Positions 7,377 to 10,866 of a stretch of DNA of 10,866 nucleotides are shown here, piece by piece. Each line of letters begins with the position of its first letter. Positions within the stretch are counted from its first letter, which is position 1. The position numbers were made by a program, and so were the translations under genes. The stretch is taken from contig AUXH01000629.1 in assembly GCA_000482145.1 (NCBI GenBank), positions 1 through 10,866 of the forward strand. The letters run 5' to 3'. Source of the stretch: Strigomonas culicis (taxonomy: Eukaryota; Euglenozoa; Kinetoplastea; Trypanosomatida; Trypanosomatidae). The notes under the pieces are model-generated. The model was not told the DNA's origin. It was given only the letters and a program-made list of their open reading frames with translations, and did not search any database.

Positions 7377-7914
7377 ACGAAGCACAGTTTTTCTTTCCCC
7401 TTTCAAAGAAACGGAGGAAAAAAAAATAACAGTGACACGCAAAACAAGTAAAAAGAAAGGCACCTGGGTAACGGAAGTCAAACGTAAATATGAGAGTAAG
7501 AAAGGTACTTGCAGAGGCAAACAAACAAACACACAAGCAATAAAATAAATCAAACAACATCATCAGCAACAAAAAAGAAAAAAAAAGGAGAAACAAATAC
7601 ACAGATACAATGGAGGTGTACATGAAGTTCTCATCGATACACATACATGGGATCACTATTTGTTTCTTTTTTTTTCCTTTTGGCTCCTTGTTCATCTTTT
7701 TTTTTTCTCAATGGACATATATTAAAATGACGTTTTCCATAATATTAGCATATCACTTCGGGTTTGCGTGAGAGAACGAGAGAGCGAGTGAGAATAGTGC
7801 CCTCGAATAAACGTACATAATACACTGCCGTCTGGGTGACACACTATCATCATTTCCCCCTTTTCCCCATTTCCCTGTCCTCTGCCGTTCCTTTTTGTAG
7901 CTGCGGGTCTTTTA

Positions 7915-7988
7915 TTTCCTTCCTCCTCTCTCTCTCTCTCTTTCTCTTCTGCTACATGACGCACACTCATTCTGCCGCCACGTCGAAG
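7915..7988 (+). promoter_or_regulatory. Predicted trans-splicing acceptor of HASP-like gene 1 with array-conserved element
   Basis: A CT-rich tract (7915-7950) is followed by the array-conserved 16-mer ctcattctgccgccac (7966-7981). The first AG after the tract is at 7987-7988, 7 nt beyond the 16-mer. This predicts a 64-nt 5' UTR with no ATG. The same arrangement recurs before the other two array genes. Confidence 0.7.
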
Positions 7989-8018
7989 AACCACCCAGCC
8001 ACCCTCACTTTACCACTT

Positions 8019-8052
8019 CCCCCCCACCATCACCATCACCATCACCATCACC
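8019..8052 (+). repeat. C run and CAC/CAT repeat abutting the start codon
   Basis: A C7 run (8019-8025) is followed by a repeated ACCATC unit (about five copies, 8026-8052) that runs straight into the ATG. It would read as poly-His in another frame, but it lies in the 5' UTR, out of frame with the gene at 8053. Confidence 0.85.
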
Positions 8053-8448
8053 ATGGGCGCCCTGTGCATGAAGACTGAACAGCCGTCTGGCTTCCCCGGC
8101 GGCGAGGACGTCAAGACGGAGCTCCAGGAGGCCGACCAGCATAAGGAGGAGGTCAAGACGGACGCCGAGGTGAAGCCCGCGGAGGCGCCGCCGGCCGCAG
8201 CTCCGCCGGCTGCTGAGACACCCGCTGAGGCTCCGCCCGCGGAAGCCCCACCGGCCGCAGCTCCGCCGGCTGCTGAGAAACCCGCTGAGGCTCCGCCCGC
8301 GGAAGCCCCACCGGCCGCAGCTCCGCCGGCTGCTGAGACACCCGCGGATGCCCCGCCCGTTGCTGAAACACCCGCTGAGGCTCCGCCCGCGGAGGCGCCT
8401 CCCGTTGCTGAAACACCTGCTGAGGCGCCGCCTGCTGAAGGCGAATAA
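8053..8448 (+). CDS. HASP-like acylated surface protein 1, Pro/Ala/Glu repeat type
   Basis: The protein has 131 residues. It starts MGALCMK: Gly2 fits N-myristoylation and Cys5 fits palmitoylation, the SH4-type signal that takes Leishmania HASPs to the plasma membrane and outward by a non-classical route. No signal peptide or membrane segment is present. Residues 18-37 (EDVKTELQEADQHKEEVKTD) align with the linker of the two downstream paralogues. From residue 41 to the end it is a repeat of Pro, Ala and Glu (PAEAPP, PPAAETP, PPVAETP), predicted disordered and acidic. It contains two 20-residue units encoded by 60-bp tandem repeats and two 15-residue units encoded by 45-bp repeats. The shared upstream element with genes 2 and 3 shows common ancestry. 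Another small acylated trypanosomatid family remains possible, but MG-x-x-C plus hydrophilic repeats favours HASP-like. Confidence 0.82.
   Translation: MGALCMKTEQPSGFPGGEDVKTELQEADQHKEEVKTDAEVKPAEAPPAAAPPAAETPAEAPPAEAPPAAAPPAAEKPAEAPPAEAPPAAAPPAAETPADAPPVAETPAEAPPAEAPPVAETPAEAPPAEGE
8221..8340 (+). repeat. 60-bp tandem minisatellite (two near-perfect units)
   Basis: Two adjacent 60-bp units (8221-8280 and 8281-8340) differ at one visible base (8279 a versus 8339 c, changing Lys to Thr). The preceding 60 nt (8161-8220) match the unit closely in their 3' half. Each unit encodes 20 residues of Pro/Ala/Glu repeat, so copy-number change keeps the frame. Confidence 0.92.
8356..8445 (+). repeat. 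45-bp tandem repeat (two diverged units)
   Basis: Units at 8356-8400 and 8401-8445 both start cccgttgctgaaacacc and encode PVAETPAEAPPAE followed by AP or GE. They share sub-blocks with the 60-bp units, which suggests origin by unequal exchange or slippage within the same array. Confidence 0.8.
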
Positions 8449-8862
8449 AAAACACGGACAAATGCTTAACTGTCGTGACATCACCACAGTATACAATATG
8501 TAAAACAAACAAACAGCATTTGAAAAGTATCATGTACGTAGCTTTATTTATGGTTTTTTTTTATCCAATTTGAAAATGCCAGTCCATAAAAACTAGGCAA
8601 ACACACACACTCCCAAAGACACTCCTGAAAACAGTCACAAAGACACACGAACTTTCCCCCCTCCCCATACACCTACACAACAATTTCAGCAATATGCCTT
8701 TTTGGTTCGTTTTTTTTTTGTTTGCATGAAACTTGTTCGCCACTTACTAATGCCCCTCTTCTCCCCCCTCTCGCTCTCATTCTGCCGCCACATCGAAGAA
8801 TCACTCAACCAATCTCACTTTACCCGTTCCCCCCACCCCCCACCCCCATCTCCATCATCATC
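8449..8862. other. Intergenic region HASP-like 1 / 2
   Basis: This is 414 nt of non-coding DNA. It is A-rich after the stop, then AC/CT-rich, with a T run near 8709-8719. Part of it (about 8690-8710, with a 'caatatgcctttttgg'-type stretch) resembles 9240-9262 upstream of gene 3, as expected after duplication. No gene is seen. Confidence 0.65.
8755..8798 (+). promoter_or_regulatory. Predicted trans-splicing acceptor of HASP-like gene 2 with array-conserved element
   Basis: A CT-rich tract (8755-8778) overlaps the conserved 16-mer at 8776-8791. The first AG is at 8797-8798, again 7 nt past the 16-mer. The predicted 5' UTR is 64 nt, C-rich, nearly without G and without ATG. Confidence 0.7.
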
Positions 8863-9027
8863 ATGGGCGCTATTTGCACTAAGGGCGATCAGACCGCACA
8901 CGACGGCGAGAAGAAGAAGGAGGTCCAGGAGGCCGGCGAGAACAAGGAGGAGGTCAAGGAGGAGAAGCCCGCGGAGGAGAAGCCCGCGGAGGAGAAGCCC
9001 GCGGAGGAGAAGCCGGAGGGCGAATAA
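8863..9027 (+). CDS. HASP-like acylated surface protein 2, EEKPA-repeat type
   Basis: The protein has 54 residues. It starts MGAICTK, with Gly2 (myristoylation) and Cys5 (palmitoylation) placed as in HASP proteins. A polar linker (8-32, including KKEVQEAGENKEEVK) is followed by three EEKPA pentapeptides and a final EEKP, ending in EGE. It is almost entirely Glu, Lys, Pro and Ala, hydrophilic and predicted disordered; an acyl-anchored peripheral or surface protein is inferred. The longer in-frame ATG at 8722 lies upstream of the polypyrimidine tract and would bury the MG-x-x-C signal, so 8863 is the start. The linker and repeats are nearly identical to gene 3, with one repeat fewer. It could be missed by annotation pipelines with a 100-residue cut-off. 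Confidence 0.82.
   Translation: MGAICTKGDQTAHDGEKKKEVQEAGENKEEVKEEKPAEEKPAEEKPAEEKPEGE
8959..9015 (+). repeat. 15-bp tandem repeat encoding EEKPA
   Basis: Three exact copies of gaggagaagcccgcg are followed by a partial fourth (gaggagaagccg). The unit is a multiple of three, so gain or loss of copies preserves the frame. Confidence 0.95.
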
Positions 9028-9448
9028 AGAAACCATGTAATCAACTTATGTGATGATACAACAAAATATTCACTAGTGGAAAAAAAAATATCAACAAAGA
9101 TGCAAAGGAAAAACAAAAATAAAAACAACGAAAACATGTAGATAATTATAGTTTTGAAGAAATGGTAAATGAATGGTAATTATCTGGAAGTAAAACGGAG
9201 GTACTCCCCCTCTTTTCTCTCTCCACACACGCACAGCAATGCCGGAAATATGTCCTTTTTGTCTGTTTTTTATTTATTTATTATCTTTGTCTACTTCTTC
9301 ACTAACTAATCTCCTTCCCTCTCCCTCCCTCTCTTCTCTAATGCTACACAACGAACACTCATTCTGCCGCCACGTGTAAGAGCCACACCAGCCACTCTCA
9401 CCACAACACTTTCCACCCCCCCCCCCCACCCCCACCTCCATCATCAAC
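9028..9448. other. Intergenic region HASP-like 2 / 3
   Basis: This is 421 nt of non-coding DNA, nearly the same length as the gap between genes 1 and 2 (414 nt), consistent with duplication of a gene-plus-spacer unit. It is A-rich to about 9200 and CT-rich afterwards. No gene is seen. Confidence 0.65.
9311..9380 (+). promoter_or_regulatory. Predicted trans-splicing acceptor of HASP-like gene 3 with array-conserved element
   Basis: A CT-rich tract (9311-9339) is followed by the conserved 16-mer at 9358-9373. The first AG is at 9379-9380, 7 nt beyond it. The predicted 5' UTR is 68 nt, with a C12 run (9416-9427) and no ATG. Confidence 0.7.
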
Positions 9449-9637
9449 ATGGGCGTCCTGTGCACGAAGAGCGACGAGAAGGCCGCGCACCCCGAGGGTG
9501 AGGAGAAGAAGAACGAGGTCCAGGAGGCCGGCGAGAACAAGGAGGAGGTCAAGGAGGAGAAGCCCGCGGAGGAGAAGCCCGCGGAGGAGAAGCCTGCGGA
9601 GGAGAAGCCCGCGGAGGAGAAGCCGGAGGGTGCTTAA
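9449..9637 (+). CDS. HASP-like acylated surface protein 3, EEKPA-repeat type
   Basis: The protein has 62 residues. It starts MGVLCTK, with the same Gly2/Cys5 dual-acylation arrangement as the two genes before it. The linker has a short extra stretch (AAHPEGEEKKN) relative to gene 2, then the shared EVQEAGENKEEVK. Four EEKPA units and a final EEKP follow, ending EGA. It is hydrophilic and low complexity, with no signal peptide or membrane segment, so membrane attachment would rest on the acyl groups. It is a close tandem duplicate of gene 2. The coding sequence is followed immediately by an A run and by catgtag, a stretch also seen a few bases after the stop of gene 2 (catgtaa). Function is inferred only from family resemblance. 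Confidence 0.82.
   Translation: MGVLCTKSDEKAAHPEGEEKKNEVQEAGENKEEVKEEKPAEEKPAEEKPAEEKPAEEKPEGA
9554..9625 (+). repeat. 15-bp tandem repeat encoding EEKPA
   Basis: Four units of gaggagaagcccgcg (the third with a silent c-to-t change in the Pro codon) are followed by a partial fifth. This is one full unit more than in the neighbouring paralogue. Confidence 0.95.
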
Positions 9638-10792
9638 AAAAAAAAAACATGTAGAGAAGCAGCTGATATGACGAAGGAATCAAAGAGCGTATTCTATTCT
9701 AACCCCAAAAGGAATAGTAATCAAAAAATAAAAGAAGGGAAACTAAGCCAACGCAATCTTCTTCTCTTTTTTTCCGCTTGATTATTTCCTCTTTCCCTCG
9801 GTTTCGTTGTGTACTTCGTTTCATTTCTAGTTTTTTATTTTTGTTTTGACTCTTTTTTTTTTTGTGTTTTTTTTTGTGTTTTCTGAGTGTTTTTTTTCTT
9901 TTTTTTGTCTCTTCTGAATGCAACTCGTACAAGTGAGCAACGGGAACAACAAATAAAAAGAAGGAAAAAAACAAAGTAGACCCCTAATGATTTATCCTTT
10001 GTCTTTTTGCTCCATTGAAATAACAGTAATATATCTTATACTGTTATTCATTTTTTTTTTCGTGTTCTTTTTTTGTTTTGCTTTAAAAGCATTTCGAACA
10101 AAGGAATTAAAAAATAATTGTGCTAAGCAGATAAATGGACAATAAAGGTGCAAAGAAAAAAACAGAACTTTTTTATACAAAAGAAAAGAAAATGCAATAA
10201 AACAATCTCTTTTTTTCCGAATGTATATATATTTCTCCTTGTATTTATTTGCTTTTTTTTTTTGGTTCATTTTGATTATATTTTTTGTGAAGTTTTTTTT
10301 TTTACTTCTACTTATACAAAGAGAAAAACAGCAATAACAACAACACACACACAAAAAAGGTATGTTTGTATGTGTGGATGCATCTTTATTTTTTTTTCTT
10401 CTTCCTTATGTTTTTTTTTCCCTTTGCTTGTTATTTTTTCCTTCTCCCCCTCCGTCTCTTTCTTTTATTGGTTTCCTTTTCTCTCTTACCTTTTGTTAGT
10501 AAATTAGTTAGTTGACGTTGCCGTGCTGCCGTTTTTATTGTTGCACGCGCGTTGATCTGTATACGTATATTCGGACTTGCGTCTCCTCCCCTTGTTGCTT
10601 CGGTGGCTACAACAGCAGAGAAGAACAAGAAACAAACAAACAAATAAAAAGTAAAGACGAAGACAGCTATCGTTGAGAGTCATAAAGAAGGAACGCGAAC
10701 ACCAAAAAGGAAAACAAAGCTGAAATAAAAGGTAGAGGCTAAAAATAAAGAAGGGGAATTGAAGAAGACACAAAAAGAAGTGTGTGTGTGTG

Positions 10793-10833
<41 letters not shown>

Positions 10834-10866
10834 CGCCTCATTGTGTTCTATTTTCTTTCTTCTTAC
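9638..10866. other. AT-rich non-coding region downstream of the HASP-like array
   Basis: No gene is seen on either strand. Open frames are Lys-, Phe- or Ser-rich products of homopolymer tracts. The stretch alternates A-rich and T-rich blocks and lacks the 16-mer that marks the HASP-like acceptors, so there is no fourth copy in view. The last 24 nt (about 10843-10866) are pyrimidine-rich and could be the start of an acceptor region for a gene beyond the window. Confidence 0.55.
10781..10830. repeat. Compound (TG)7 / (AG)17 microsatellite
   Basis: A TG run (10781-10794) is followed by AT and then an uninterrupted AG run (10797-10830). It lies just before the terminal pyrimidine-rich stretch. 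Confidence 0.95.

Larger units (their letters stand above)
7377..8052. other. Intergenic region DCN1-like / first HASP-like gene
   Basis: This is 676 nt of non-coding DNA. It is A/G-rich to about 7590 (likely 3' UTR), then T-rich, then has a CT-rich tract before the HASP-like acceptor. Open frames on both strands here are low complexity and are not believed to be coding. No SHERP-like or other small gene is recognised. Confidence 0.65.

Noticed and set aside
8026..8055. Poly-His reading (CACCAT repeats) before an ATGGGC, suggesting a cloning-vector tag
   Set aside because: The repeat is out of frame with the gene, lies in a leader homologous to the two other array genes, and no vector sequence surrounds it; it is a natural short repeat.
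8161..8445. CRISPR-like or direct-repeat array reading of the 60-bp repeats
   Set aside because: Units are adjacent with no spacers, lie inside a coding frame and belong to a eukaryotic gene; this is a minisatellite.
8005..8533. Reverse-strand frames with Ser/Arg repeats opposite HASP-like gene 1
   Set aside because: The repeats are just the antisense of the Pro/Ala/Glu minisatellite; the + strand has the acylation start, shared linker and conserved upstream element.

Overview
The window looks like nuclear DNA of a trypanosomatid protist, most likely near Leishmania/Leptomonas/Crithidia. The reasons are: seven intron-less genes all on the + strand; gaps filled with poly-T, polypyrimidine tracts and dinucleotide repeats, as expected for polycistronic transcription with spliced-leader trans-splicing; no bacterial-type promoters or ribosome binding sites; and three short proteins beginning MG-x-x-C-[TM]-K, the acylation signature of the Leishmania HASP (hydrophilic acylated surface protein) family. 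The genus cannot be fixed from the sequence alone.

Layout. 1-1513: AT-rich non-coding DNA ending in a trans-splicing region. 1514-2659: FHIT-like HIT-family dinucleoside polyphosphate hydrolase with an unusual ~195-residue N-terminal half. 3070-4026: 5-formyltetrahydrofolate cyclo-ligase (MTHFS). 4468-5859: unrecognised Ala/Arg-rich protein of 463 residues. 6438-7376: DCN1-like (PONY/DCUN1) neddylation co-factor with two low-complexity inserts. 8053-8448, 8863-9027 and 9449-9637: a tandem array of three HASP-like proteins. 9638-10866: low-complexity AT-rich DNA with no gene seen, ending in TG and AG microsatellites and a pyrimidine tract.

The first four genes are housekeeping-type (nucleotide signalling, folate metabolism, unknown, cullin neddylation). 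They are not obviously one pathway; neighbours in a trypanosomatid transcription unit are usually functionally unrelated. Coding GC is extreme in the first three genes and milder in the 5' part of the DCN1-like gene, while the gaps are AT-rich.

The most interesting part is the 3' array. Its three genes share the acylation N-terminus and an 'EVQEA-x-x-x-KEEVK'-type linker. They also share a 16-nt motif placed exactly 7 nt before the first AG after the polypyrimidine tract, giving near-identical predicted leaders of 64, 64 and 68 nt. The protein tails differ: two carry 15-bp EEKPA repeats, while the first carries a proline/alanine minisatellite of 60-bp and 45-bp units. This looks like a locally duplicated, repeat-diversifying family of surface lipoproteins. 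A second point is that the N-terminal half of the FHIT-like protein may be a decayed HIT domain.
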